Source: an uncultured Myxococcales bacterium (GTDB lineage: Bacteria; Myxococcota_A; UBA9042). Taken from it: 64,000 nucleotides of DNA. Below the pieces are notes generated by a model. It saw nothing but the letters and a program-made list of their open reading frames with translations, was not told the origin of the DNA and ran no database searches. A program made the position numbers and the translations under genes. The DNA is taken from positions 1 through 64,000 of the forward strand of contig CAIYBN010000077.1 of the NCBI GenBank assembly GCA_903924465.1. The letters are read 5' to 3'. Below, one piece after another: positions 35,073 through 43,711 of the stretch. The stretch's first letter is position 1; each line of letters opens with the position of its first letter.

Positions 35073-36361
35073 GGCTGGCCTCCGCGCGCCGGCGTCGTGC
35101 TCTCGCTGAGCGCGCGGACGGACGCCTGGACGCGACTTTCCGCATCGATGAGAAAGCCCCCGGTCGCGACGACCTTGTCGCCGGCGCTGAGCCCCGTGCG
35201 GATCTCCAACTGCTCGCCGTACAGCGCGCCGACCTCGACTTTCGTCGGCAGATACCAGCCGCCATCGGCCACGCGGAAGACGTACTGTTCGTGGCCGGTA
35301 TCGATGACAGCATCGCGCGGCACGAGTATCGCGTCGTGCGCGGGCTCCGTCGGCAGCGCCACCTGCAGCCAGGCGCCGGGCAGGAGCGTCTTCGGCGGCG
35401 ACTGCAACAGGAACCGCACGCGCCCGGTGCGCCGTTCGGCGTCGATCTGCGGCAGCACGCGATCCAGCACCGCCGGCACGGCCTGCGCGAGACCTTCCCA
35501 CTGCGCCATCGCCACCAGGCCTGGCCGCAGCTGCGGCAATTGCGCCTGTGGAATGGCCACTTCCAGCCAGAGCGTCGACAAGTCCTGCAGCGTGTACAGC
35601 GCCACATCGGGCATCGCATAGCCACCCGGCACGGCCGCGCGCGTCGCCACGACGCCATCCTGCGGCGCCCGCAGCGTCAGCAGCCGCCGCGGTCGGCCTT
35701 CGCGAAACAGCGCGTCCATTTCGCCATCCGTCAAGCCGTACAGCGCCAACCGCTGCTTGACGGCCGCGCGCGCGGTCTTGTCCGACCACTGCCCCGCCGC
35801 CAGCACTTCACCCTGCATCGCGATGATTTCCGGGCTGTAAATCAGCGCCAGCGCCTCGCCTTTGTGCACAAACACGCCGGTTTCTTCGACCAGCACCTTT
35901 TCGACAAACGACGGCGCGCGCACGTGCACTTCCGACCGTCCCGTTTCCGACGCCTGCACCAAGCCCGTCACCGCCAGCGTCGGCGAGACAGGCTGGCTCA
36001 AGGCCACCGCGGTCCGCACGCCGATCGCCTGCACGCGATCCAAGGTCAATTGCAGCGGCTGCGTGCCTTTGGGCGTATCCGGATCGACTTCCTCGGGCTG
36101 ATTCTTGCGCTCAAATCGCACCAAATCCATCTGGCAAATGGGGCACTTGCCGGGCTGATCCGCGACGATCTGCGGGTGCATCGGACACACGTACAGCTGC
36201 GCCGCACCGTGGGCATGCGCCACTTCCTTGCTGTGCACCAGCCGCGGCCACCATGCCCACACGGCCAGCAGCGCGACGGCGAGCACCATCAGCCAGCGAA
36301 CGATCGCCATGAACCGCTCCACCCGCGACGGCGGCGGCATTCCTTGTTGCTGAACAGGCAT
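35069..36361 (-). CDS. cusB: CusB-type periplasmic adaptor with heavy-metal-binding domain
   Basis: A 430-residue membrane fusion protein. ATG 36361 is chosen because GGGAG lies seven bases upstream. An N-terminal TM anchor (FMAIVRWLMVLAVALLAVWAWW) is followed by a short heavy-metal-binding module, YVCPMHPQIVADQPGKCPICQMDL (given in parts: CPMHP and CPICQMDL), as found in CusB/CzcB relatives. The barrel-sandwich and beta-barrel regions follow (SFVEKVLVEETGVFVHKGEAL; ILVPRDAVIDTG). It should link the CusA pump to an outer-membrane channel and deliver Cu(I). It overlaps cusA by four bases. Confidence 0.93.
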   Translation of the reverse strand: MPVQQQGMPPPSRVERFMAIVRWLMVLAVALLAVWAWWPRLVHSKEVAHAHGAAQLYVCPMHPQIVADQPGKCPICQMDLVRFERKNQPEEVDPDTPKGTQPLQLTLDRVQAIGVRTAVALSQPVSPTLAVTGLVQASETGRSEVHVRAPSFVEKVLVEETGVFVHKGEALALIYSPEIIAMQGEVLAAGQWSDKTARAAVKQRLALYGLTDGEMDALFREGRPRRLLTLRAPQDGVVATRAAVPGGYAMPDVALYTLQDLSTLWLEVAIPQAQLPQLRPGLVAMAQWEGLAQAVPAVLDRVLPQIDAERRTGRVRFLLQSPPKTLLPGAWLQVALPTEPAHDAILVPRDAVIDTGHEQYVFRVADGGWYLPTKVEVGALYGEQLEIRTGLSAGDKVVATGGFLIDAESRVQASVRALSESTTPARGGQP

Positions 36362-36466
36362 CTTCAACTCCCGCAAACGCGAGGAAGCGGCCCGCGTCAC
36401 ATGCCCATGCACGCGCGCAAGCCGCAGCCAACGGCGCTAGCGAACGGGCCAGCGCGGCGGAAGTTT

Positions 36467-36955
36467 CTAAATTTGCAGGGAACGATGCTGGAGATAGATC
36501 GGCACCGGCGGCGGACCGCGGGCGAGAAAACGCTGCGACGGTCGCAAAGCGTGGCTGCTGACGTCGGGCACAGGCAACGGCGCGATGGGCAGAATCGCGG
36601 TCGCAATCTGTTGCAGCGGCGGAAAACCGTCATGTGCAAGCGTAGTTGGCGGACGCCAAGCATGGTCATCGCCGCAGCAGGACTGCCCCGCCAGCGTCGG
36701 CAGCGTCTCGTCGATTGGGTCGGCGGCATCGGCGTGGTGACAGCACGCATGGTCGGCCACTTCAGCCTTGGGCTCGGCTGGCATCAGGATCTGACTGGCC
36801 GGGCAATGTCCGCAGAAACACAGGACGTTCAGACCAAGCAGCTGCATCAGCAACGGCACCGCGAGGGACGCGGTGAGGAGGCGGGCGCGGGTTGTGCGGT
36901 GCAAAAACTTCACGATTCCAAGGTATGCCGTCTCGCGAACGGGCGCAAGAGCCAT
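36467..36955 (-). CDS. small Cys/His-rich exported protein of the copper operon
   Basis: A 162-residue protein with an N-terminal hydrophobic segment (LLTASLAVPLLMQLLGLNVL) that ends near LCFCGHC, followed by DHACCHH, SCCGDDH and a Met/Pro-rich stretch; these Cys/His pairs suggest metal binding. I use ATG 36955; a GTG at 36913 is an alternative. Its position between the 69-residue membrane protein (20 bases upstream) and cusB suggests a role as a periplasmic copper/silver-binding accessory protein. The family is not recognised with confidence. Confidence 0.6.
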   Translation of the reverse strand: MALAPVRETAYLGIVKFLHRTTRARLLTASLAVPLLMQLLGLNVLCFCGHCPASQILMPAEPKAEVADHACCHHADAADPIDETLPTLAGQSCCGDDHAWRPPTTLAHDGFPPLQQIATAILPIAPLPVPDVSSHALRPSQRFLARGPPPVPIYLQHRSLQI

Positions 36956-36975
36956 TTGCGGCGTGGTCACGACGC

Positions 36976-37185
36976 TCAAATCCGCAAGACGAACGGCAGC
37001 GCGGCAAGCCCGACGCCGATGACGACGCTGAGCGGGATGGAATCGACCAAGTATGGGAAACCCATCAGCAAGACGCCGGAGACGAGAAACAGCGGTTTGG
37101 TCATTTTGCGGCCGTAGGACCAGTAGACGTAGCCGATGCTGCCGGTGATGAGCGAGGTGATGAAGGCGCCGGCGGTAAAGTTCAT
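36976..37185 (-). CDS. two-helix small membrane protein, first gene of the copper operon
   Basis: A 69-residue inner-membrane protein with two hydrophobic segments (AGAFITSLITGSIGYVYW; PLFLVSGVLLMGFPYLV) and a third near the C terminus (PLSVVIGVGLAALPFVL). It resembles widespread small conserved membrane proteins of unknown role. A TATCCT hexamer ends only seven bases before its ATG, so its message may be leaderless. It heads the operon leading to cusB and cusA. Confidence 0.7.
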   Translation of the reverse strand: MNFTAGAFITSLITGSIGYVYWSYGRKMTKPLFLVSGVLLMGFPYLVDSIPLSVVIGVGLAALPFVLRI

Positions 37186-37192
37186 GCGGGCG

Positions 37193-37198
37193 AGGATA
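37193..37198 (-). promoter_or_regulatory. candidate -10 element close to the start of the copper operon
   Basis: TATCCT reads on the minus strand, seven bases before ATG 37185. No good -35 is seen at 17 bases. If used, transcription would begin at or beside the start codon (leaderless mRNA), or an activator such as a MerR-type protein would be needed. Confidence 0.3.
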
Positions 37199-37225
37199 GC
37201 ACGGGTGGCGCGGCGAGCGCTGGTG

Positions 37226-37254
37226 TTGCGACCACTCGTTGGCCCGTGTACCCT
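37226..37254 (+). promoter_or_regulatory. candidate promoter of the MYXO-CTERM protein gene
   Basis: TTGCGA (37226-37231), a 17-base spacer and TACCCT (37249-37254), 47 bases before ATG 37302, whose ribosome site is GAGGAAAG. Confidence 0.45.
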
Positions 37255-37301
37255 GCCTGCGCGTCGCGCGCCGCCGTCCGACCCGTTGAGGAAAGCCCGC
37301 C

Positions 37302-38207
37302 ATGAAGACTCGATTTGCCCTTGCCTTGAGCGCGTTTGTCAGCCTGCCCGCCCTTGCGGTTGCGCCCGGAAGCGCGCCCGTGGACGGTCCAGCCGGGGGC
37401 GAAAATGTCCAGCTGAACGTCCAAGTGAATCGGCCGAATGCGCAGTTGCTGCGCATGAATGCGATCCGCGCGCTGAACGTGTTTCCGCCGCAGCCGGCCG
37501 TGCCGCAAGCCGCGCCGCAGCCGGTGAATGTGGCGCACGAAGTGACGCCCGGCGCCAACACGCTGACCGCGGACACGATCGCGACGGCGCCGAAGCCGGA
37601 CGGCTTTGCCTACACGATTGTGCGCGATGCCATTGTCGATGAACTGAGTGAAACGCTGCTGTACGTGAAGACCTCGAAAGACGCCAAGACCATGACGGCC
37701 GTGCCGGTTCCGAAGGATCGTGCCTTGCTCGGGCAGTGCGTCGCGGGCGGCACGGTAGACGATCTGGTGCGCGGGGCGATCATCACGGCGCGCTTCGATC
37801 CGCGTGGCGTGGTGCGACCGGAGCTGATCATCAACTCGACGCCGGCGATTGAAGTGCTGGACGACGCAAAGATTGCCGATCGCGCGGGTGCCAAGCTGTT
37901 CGTGGTGACCGCCGACAAGCAGACGCGGGCGTTCGCCATCGAAGGCGGCGCGGCGGCGTGGGCGACGGTGGTGCAGAACGGCAAGGCGGAAGACTTGACG
38001 CCGGGGACGCTGGTGAAGATCGAGTATGATCCATCCGGCCGGGAAGGCATCAAGATTACCTTGAAGAATCCTCCAGTGCAGACAGCACCGGCCGAGGACA
38101 AGGGCTGCGGCTGTTCGATCTACGGTGGCCAGCGGCCGCTGCCTTGGGCGGGCGCGCTGTTTGCGGCGTTTGCCATCACTTTGTTGCTGCGGCGCCGCTC
38201 GCGCTAG
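37302..38207 (+). CDS. secreted protein with MYXO-CTERM-like C-terminal anchor
   Basis: A 301-residue exported protein. GAGGAAAG precedes ATG 37302. A Sec signal (FALALSAFVSLPALAVA) is cleaved near residue 20. A Pro/Ala/Gln-rich region is followed by a globular part (about 90-255) with two similar segments, VDDLVRGAIITARFDPRGV and AEDLTPGTLVKIEYDPSGR, suggesting an internally duplicated beta domain. The C terminus GCGCSIYG plus hydrophobic WAGALFAAFAITLLL plus RRRSR has the MYXO-CTERM layout (Cys motif, helix, basic end), implying processing and surface display. It precedes deoC by 39 bases. Confidence 0.8.
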   Translation: MKTRFALALSAFVSLPALAVAPGSAPVDGPAGGENVQLNVQVNRPNAQLLRMNAIRALNVFPPQPAVPQAAPQPVNVAHEVTPGANTLTADTIATAPKPDGFAYTIVRDAIVDELSETLLYVKTSKDAKTMTAVPVPKDRALLGQCVAGGTVDDLVRGAIITARFDPRGVVRPELIINSTPAIEVLDDAKIADRAGAKLFVVTADKQTRAFAIEGGAAAWATVVQNGKAEDLTPGTLVKIEYDPSGREGIKITLKNPPVQTAPAEDKGCGCSIYGGQRPLPWAGALFAAFAITLLLRRRSR

Positions 38208-38246
38208 CATTTGTCGTGGGTTAGGATCGTGCAGGGAGAGAGCAAG

Positions 38247-39212
38247 ATGGCGCAAGATCCGCAGTTTGAACACCTGGTCGAAACCATCGCCAATCGCGTG
38301 CGGCAGGAACTTTCCCGCCAGACGACCCGAGCGCCCGCACCTGCGCCGCACGTCCACACGCACGAGCATGCGGCGCATCCGGGTCAGCCGTGCAAGGCAG
38401 GCAAAGGCGAGTGCACGGGATGTGGCTGGTCGATTGCGCGCCGGCCGGATGACGTCAAGAAGCTGATGGACATGGGCGCCAACCGCGTGTCGGCCTCGCC
38501 AGGCGTGTCGGACGGTCCGGTGCGCGCGGATCTGGCGCACTTCATCGACCACACGCTGCTCAAAGCCAACGTGACGCGCGACGAATTGAAAAAGCTGTGC
38601 GAGGAAGCGCGCCAGTACAAGTTCGCGTCGGTGTGCGTGAATGCCGCCAATGTTGGCTATTGTGCACGGGAATTGCGCGGATCCGGTGTACCGGTCGTCG
38701 CTGTCGTCGGCTTTCCGCTGGGCGCCACGACGCCGGCTGCCAAGGCTTTTGAGACCAAGGAAGCGATTCGCGACGGCGCGGAAGAAATCGACATGGTGTT
38801 GAACATCGGCGCGCTGAAATCCAAGGATTACGCGGTTGTGCAGCAGGATATCCAAGCCGTGGTCCAAGCCGCTGGCGCACACAAGGTCAAAGTCATCCTC
38901 GAAACGGGCGAGTTGAACCGCGACGAGAAGGTCATCGCGTGCGTGCTGTCCAAGATCGCCGGCGCGGCATTCGTCAAGACGTCCACGGGCTTTGGACCTG
39001 GCGGCGCAACGGCCGAGGACGTGGCGCTGATGAAGAGCGTCGTCGGCGATGGCGTGGAAGTCAAAGCTTCGGGCGGCGTGCGGACAACGGAAGACGCCGA
39101 CCGGATGATCCAGGCGGGTGCAACGCGCATCGGTGCATCCGCATCCGTGGCCATCGTCCGCGGCGCCAAAGCCCCCGATACCAAAAACGTGCGCCGAATC
39201 GGCGGATATTGA
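38247..39212 (+). CDS. deoC: deoxyribose-phosphate aldolase with His/Cys-rich N-terminal extension
   Basis: A 321-residue class I aldolase that splits 2-deoxyribose 5-phosphate to glyceraldehyde 3-phosphate and acetaldehyde. ATG 38247 follows GGGAGAG. The core (about 95-321) shows [38 protein letters not shown], Schiff-base Lys in [14 protein letters not shown], and VKASGGVRT. The first 90 residues are additional: [10 protein letters not shown] followed by [13 protein letters not shown], a possible zinc or other metal site, with a helical lead. Canonical DeoC is about 220-260 residues and lacks this. It is followed seven bases later by a lipoprotein hydrolase gene. Confidence 0.93.
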   Translation: MAQDPQFEHLVETIANRVRQELSRQTTRAPAPAPHVHTHEHAAHPGQPCKAGKGECTGCGWSIARRPDDVKKLMDMGANRVSASPGVSDGPVRADLAHFIDHTLLKANVTRDELKKLCEEARQYKFASVCVNAANVGYCARELRGSGVPVVAVVGFPLGATTPAAKAFETKEAIRDGAEEIDMVLNIGALKSKDYAVVQQDIQAVVQAAGAHKVKVILETGELNRDEKVIACVLSKIAGAAFVKTSTGFGPGGATAEDVALMKSVVGDGVEVKASGGVRTTEDADRMIQAGATRIGASASVAIVRGAKAPDTKNVRRIGGY

Positions 39213-39219
39213 GGTCGTG

Positions 39220-41265
39220 ATGAACCGTCTGCTGTCGCTACTCGCTCTCCTTTTGCCACTGACGATGACCGGCTGCGGCACGACGGTCCCGGACGCCGGG
39301 CAGGCGGCGACTGCACAGCCTGACCTGACCGTGGACCCGTGGGCGGGCCAAGCGACTGGTGCGACGGCGCGTTACGAGTTGGGCGCGGCGGATTGGCATG
39401 CGACGCCGTTTCCGACCAACACGCGCGTGACTGCCGATGGCCATGTCGACATGACCGGCTTTCCGACGCCGCGCGAGGGCGATCCGCCCGATCTGCTGTT
39501 GGGCTATCTGGCCTACGCCAACGCGCACCTGACCGGATGGAGCATCCAGCCGACGATCTACGTGCAGTTCGACCAGCCACTGGACGCCAGCGTCTTTGGC
39601 CCGCCGACCGCGCAGCCGACCCAGGACAAGCTGTTCCTGATGGACGTGACGCCGGAGAGCCCGGAATACGGCACGCTGATTCCGTTGACCACGCAAGTGT
39701 CCGGCGAGACCCGCAGTATGTACCTGGTGCCGAACCTGCTGATGGCTCAGCCGATTTGGGGTCGGCCGCTGCTGCCCAAGACAACCTATGCGTTTGTGGT
39801 GCGGCGCGGTTTGAAGGACAAGGCCGGCAAGCCGCTGGGCCGGCCGACGGCATTGGCGACGGTCATGGATGCGCGGCTGGTGGCCAAGGACGTGAGCAAG
39901 CTGGACGCGCCGTCGGCGAAATGGGCGACGGCGCTGGAGCCGCTGTTCAAGGCGATGGACGCCGGCAAGGTGACGGGACTGCCGAAGGACATCGCCGCGG
40001 CAGCGGTGTTCACGACCGGCAACCCCACGGATGAGCTGCAGAAAATGGCAACCTGGGTGCGCGACCAGGCGACGACAATGCCTGCCTTCGGTTTTGACCG
40101 CATCGACACGAAAGACCCGGACTATGTGCTCGCGTCGGCCTACTACCACGCGCCGAATTTCCAGCAGGGCACCTGTCCGTACACGACCCAGGGCGAAGGC
40201 GGTTTCCAGCTGGCCGCGGACGGTTCACCGACCGTGCAGCGCACCGAGGACATCCGGATTTCGCTGGTATTGCCGAAACAGCCGCTGGTGATTGGCGGCA
40301 AGGTGCCGGTGGTCGAGTCCGCGCACGGCACGGGCGGCGATTGGCTGAGCGATGTCGACGGCGGGCCGTACAGGATCGCCACGTTCCTCGCGCAGCAAGG
40401 GCTGGCGGTCGTCAGCATTGACCAGCCGATGCATGGCATTCGCTGCGCGCCGGTGACGCTGACTGCCGACGCGCTGGACATCGACACCTTCAATTTCTTC
40501 AATATTACCGCAGGATTATCCGGATTTCGCCAGTCCGCGTTGGACACCGTCTTCCTGACGCGCATGCTGCGCGAAGGCAAGCTGGACGTGCCGCTGGGCA
40601 TCGGTCCGAACGGCGGCGCAATGGCGTTTGCCACGGACGTCATCGGCTTCATCGGCCACAGTCAAGGCGGCCTGTCCGGTGCATTGGCGGCGGCGGTTGA
40701 GCCGAATATCCGGGCGTTTGTGCTCTCGGGCGCAGGTGCCGGGCTGTCCCTGACCGTGGTGGAGCGCGTCTATCCGGTCGATTTTCCCAAGATGTTGACC
40801 GGGCTGTTGAGCTTGGATGACGGCGAACTGTCCGAGTTTCACCCAGCTATCTCGCTGGTTCAGGCCATGGCCGACATCACCGATCCGCTGGCCTACGCGC
40901 GCTCGACTTGGCAGCGCGCCGCGGGCGTGCGGCCACCGGACGTCATGCTGACGGCCGGGCTGTACGATCAGGATACGCCGCACCTCACTGCGGAGGCGCT
41001 GGCGGCTTCGCTGGGTCTGGATATCCTCGCGCCGTCGGTCCATCTGGATGAAGCGCTGCAGCTGGGCCAGTCCCAGCTCGTCTCGGGCCCGGTTTCCGGC
41101 AATCACAAAGTGAACGGCTTTGACGTGACGGCGATCCTGACGCAGTGGGGCGGCAAGAGCGACGACCACTTCATCATCTTCGACGAGAAGAAACTCGCTG
41201 GCATGTACGCGCATTTCCTCCAGACCGCGCTGACGCAGAGCCAGGGCGAAATCAAGCTGCCCTAG
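39220..41265 (+). CDS. lipoprotein alpha/beta-hydrolase, lipase-like
   Basis: A 681-residue lipoprotein. The signal MNRLLSLLALLLPLTMTGC ends in a lipobox (MTGC). The N-terminal half (about 40-270) resembles the N-terminal domain of surface lipases such as VolA (ATPFPTNTRV, QPTIYVQFDQPLD, PKTTYAFVVRRGLKDKAG), with the segment that lists values at extremes of strands. The second half is an alpha/beta hydrolase with nucleophile elbow GHSQGG (Ser about 480) and a possible His near the C terminus in GNHKVNG or SDDHFIIF. ATG 39220 follows the deoC stop by seven bases; GTG 39217 is also possible. The substrate is not known; lipid ester hydrolysis at the cell surface is an inference. Confidence 0.8.
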   Translation: MNRLLSLLALLLPLTMTGCGTTVPDAGQAATAQPDLTVDPWAGQATGATARYELGAADWHATPFPTNTRVTADGHVDMTGFPTPREGDPPDLLLGYLAYANAHLTGWSIQPTIYVQFDQPLDASVFGPPTAQPTQDKLFLMDVTPESPEYGTLIPLTTQVSGETRSMYLVPNLLMAQPIWGRPLLPKTTYAFVVRRGLKDKAGKPLGRPTALATVMDARLVAKDVSKLDAPSAKWATALEPLFKAMDAGKVTGLPKDIAAAAVFTTGNPTDELQKMATWVRDQATTMPAFGFDRIDTKDPDYVLASAYYHAPNFQQGTCPYTTQGEGGFQLAADGSPTVQRTEDIRISLVLPKQPLVIGGKVPVVESAHGTGGDWLSDVDGGPYRIATFLAQQGLAVVSIDQPMHGIRCAPVTLTADALDIDTFNFFNITAGLSGFRQSALDTVFLTRMLREGKLDVPLGIGPNGGAMAFATDVIGFIGHSQGGLSGALAAAVEPNIRAFVLSGAGAGLSLTVVERVYPVDFPKMLTGLLSLDDGELSEFHPAISLVQAMADITDPLAYARSTWQRAAGVRPPDVMLTAGLYDQDTPHLTAEALAASLGLDILAPSVHLDEALQLGQSQLVSGPVSGNHKVNGFDVTAILTQWGGKSDDHFIIFDEKKLAGMYAHFLQTALTQSQGEIKLP

Positions 41266-41274
41266 CCGCCACCG

Positions 41275-41871
41275 ATGACCGCGCCGCTGCCGCCCAGCTT
41301 CTTCCAGCGTGACGCCCTGACCGTGGCGCGGGCGTTGCTGGGCAAGATCCTGGTTTCGCGCATGAGCGGCGTGGAAGTGCGGGTGCGGCTCACAGAGACC
41401 GAGGCCTACCATCAGTCCGAGCGCGGCAGTCACACCTACGGCGGCCGACGGACGGTCCGCACGGAGCCGATGTTCGCGGCGGGTGGCATCAGCTACGTGT
41501 ACTTCGTGTACGGCATGCACTGGCAATTCAACGTGGTGACCGGCGAGCCGGACGTGGGCGAAGCCGTGCTCCTGCGCGCCGGCGTGCCGCTGACGGACGC
41601 GGACGCGCGCGCGGTGGCGCAGCGGCGATTTGGCGAGAAGTCGCCGCCACGTGAGGTGGCAAAGTGGTGTAACGGTCCGGCGAAGCTGACCCAGGCGCTG
41701 GCGCTGGACAAGTCCGTGAACGCGCTGGCGCTCACGCCGGAGCACGGTGTCTGGCTGGAGGATGCACCGGACGTGGACGAATCGCAGGTGGCGCGGCTGC
41801 CGCGGGTGGGGATTGCCTATGCCAAAGAGGATGCCGCGCTGCCGTGGCGATTTCTGATGTCGCGGGACTAG
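41275..41871 (+). CDS. mpg: 3-methyladenine DNA glycosylase (AAG/MPG family)
   Basis: A 198-residue alkyladenine DNA glycosylase that removes alkylated purines to begin base excision repair. Family motifs are LTETEAYHQSERGSHTYGG (catalytic Glu and neighbouring His), the intercalating region EPMFAAGGISYVYFVYGMHW, NVV, EAVLLRAGVPL, and WCNGPAKLTQALALD. Length is typical. It begins nine bases after the lipoprotein hydrolase stop and ends one base before the convergent cyclase stop. Confidence 0.93.
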   Translation: MTAPLPPSFFQRDALTVARALLGKILVSRMSGVEVRVRLTETEAYHQSERGSHTYGGRRTVRTEPMFAAGGISYVYFVYGMHWQFNVVTGEPDVGEAVLLRAGVPLTDADARAVAQRRFGEKSPPREVAKWCNGPAKLTQALALDKSVNALALTPEHGVWLEDAPDVDESQVARLPRVGIAYAKEDAALPWRFLMSRD

Positions 41872-41872
41872 G

Positions 41873-43552
41873 TTATTTCATCCGCCGCAAACGCCAAGGC
41901 CGCACCGGATCCGCCATGCCTTTCAAGCGCATTTCTTCCATCTCGTCCGCAACCACAAGATTCTGCACCGCTTCGTGCGTCGACGGCGCCAAGACGACTT
42001 CACCCGCCTTTGCCGCAGAGCACAGCCGCGCCGCCAGATTCACGCCGCGACCGAACACCGTGTAGCTCATGGTCCGCGAGGATCCGACGTAGCCGGCAAT
42101 CACCTGCGCCGTCGCGATGCCAATGCCCACACCGATTTGTTCCTGCCCCGCCAGCGTCCGCTCACGGTTGAATTCCCGCACGGCAAGCTGCATTTCATAC
42201 GCAGCCTTGACAGCCAGCACTTCGTCATCGTCGGTGCCCAGCGGTGCGCCCCAAAGCGCCATCACCGCGTCGCCAATGTATTTGTCGAGCGTGCCGTCGT
42301 GGGCAAAGATGATGTTGGACACGCGCTCGAAATACTCGTTCATCAGCGCGACCATGTCGGCCGGCGCCAGGCGCTCGGTCAGCGAGGTAAACCCGCGAAT
42401 GTCCGCGAACATGACCGTCACGCGCTTGGTTGCACCGCCCTTTTCGATCGCCAAATCGCCCGCGACGATGCGATCCACCAGATTGGGCGACAGCATGCGC
42501 GACAGCGACGACCGCAACGCGGCTTCCTCTAGCACGCGCCGTTGCAGCAGCACGTTGTCGATGGAAATCGACGCCTGGCGCGACACCGCAACCAGCACGG
42601 CCAGGTCCTTCTCCGTGTACAGCCCCGAGCTGATGAGCGAATCCACGTGCAGGATGCCCAGCGTCCGGTCCTGGGTGAGCAGCGGCACCGTCATCGACGA
42701 CTTGATGCCCTGCAGCACCACCGACTGGGCATTGCCGAACCGCGCGTCCAATCGGGCATCGGTCGACAGCACGGCCTCGCGCTTGAGCAGCACCTGATTG
42801 ATGATCGAGCGCGGCACTTTGACTTCTTTCTCATCGGCGGCAATCGGCGCACCCGCGCGAATCCGCATCGCCGCCTGCACCAGGTTGTCCGCAGGCTCGC
42901 CCGGCTTCTTGTCGTCGACCAGCAACACGACACCGCGGTCGATTTGCAGCCACTCGAAGATCCGCTTCAGCAGGATATCCAGCAGCGTGTCCACGTCCAA
43001 CGCCGCATGCAGATCACGCGACAGGGTGTAGGCCAGCCGCAGTTTTTCGTAGTCCGCACGCAGGATCCGGTCGTCCATGACCAGATCCGCGCGCATGAAA
43101 TCGGCGGCCAGATCGACGCGCATCGTGGCGTGAATGCTCGCTGCGCCCATTTCCTCATTGGGCGTTTCCTGCGCAGCGGAGGCATAGCCCGGTGGCGGCG
43201 GCGGAATCGACGGCGGATGGGCGCTGGGCAGTGGCGGCGGCGGCGGAATTTCCTCGGGCGAGACGAAACGCCAACTGGTGCTGCCGATGCGGACGATGTC
43301 GCTGTGACGCAAGGCGACCGCGCTCTCGACCAGGCGATCGTTGCAGTACGTGCCGTTGCGGCTGTCCAGGTCCGAAAGGACGTACGTGGAAGTGCCCTGC
43401 CGCCGCTGGATGACCGCGTGCTCCTTGGACACCAGACGATCGACGATTTGCAGCGTGTTGGTCGGCTGCCGCCCGATCGTCGTGATGTCCGCGAGCAGGA
43501 TTTCCTGCTCCACGTTGCCTGTACTCACCCTGACGAGTTTGCAGGGGCGCAT
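41873..43552 (-). CDS. FHA-GAF-class III adenylate/guanylate cyclase
   Basis: A 559-residue cytoplasmic signalling enzyme. The FHA domain (about 1-100) shows TIGRQPTN, SKEHAVIQRR and RNGTYCN and should bind phosphothreonine peptides. A Pro-rich linker (about 105-130) follows, then a GAF domain (about 190-345; DIDRGVVLLVDD-like, SLISSGLYTEKDL). The class III cyclase domain (about 385-559) has FADIRGFTSL with a metal Asp, LDKYIGDAVMALWG and a second Asp, and VFGRGVNLAARL. Both metal Asp residues are present, so it is probably active; specificity for ATP is likely but not certain. It has no TM helix. The start is ATG 43552; the much longer frame beyond it is antisense shadow of the peptidase gene. 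FHA input fits signalling downstream of Ser/Thr kinases such as that at 22844. Confidence 0.92.
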   Translation of the reverse strand: MRPCKLVRVSTGNVEQEILLADITTIGRQPTNTLQIVDRLVSKEHAVIQRRQGTSTYVLSDLDSRNGTYCNDRLVESAVALRHSDIVRIGSTSWRFVSPEEIPPPPPLPSAHPPSIPPPPPGYASAAQETPNEEMGAASIHATMRVDLAADFMRADLVMDDRILRADYEKLRLAYTLSRDLHAALDVDTLLDILLKRIFEWLQIDRGVVLLVDDKKPGEPADNLVQAAMRIRAGAPIAADEKEVKVPRSIINQVLLKREAVLSTDARLDARFGNAQSVVLQGIKSSMTVPLLTQDRTLGILHVDSLISSGLYTEKDLAVLVAVSRQASISIDNVLLQRRVLEEAALRSSLSRMLSPNLVDRIVAGDLAIEKGGATKRVTVMFADIRGFTSLTERLAPADMVALMNEYFERVSNIIFAHDGTLDKYIGDAVMALWGAPLGTDDDEVLAVKAAYEMQLAVREFNRERTLAGQEQIGVGIGIATAQVIAGYVGSSRTMSYTVFGRGVNLAARLCSAAKAGEVVLAPSTHEAVQNLVVADEMEEMRLKGMADPVRPWRLRRMK

Positions 43553-43711
43553 CGTCGCCTCGCTTGTTGGCAAATGCAGGGCGCCCGACGCACCGTGCTG
43601 CCGCCGAAGGAGCGTACACTGGTGCGCCGCGCATGGCCAGTGCCGTTGAAGCCGCCCAATCAGCTGGTCCGCGCGTGACAGAACCGTCCGGCTGCGCGAC
43701 GCTCCTCGCCG

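Noticed and set aside
35073..35789. A 240-residue N-terminal extension of CusA in the same frame
   Set aside because: It lies antiparallel to nothing but in another frame over the CusB gene, has no family similarity, and the GTGA junction at 35069-35072 gives the correct CusA N terminus.
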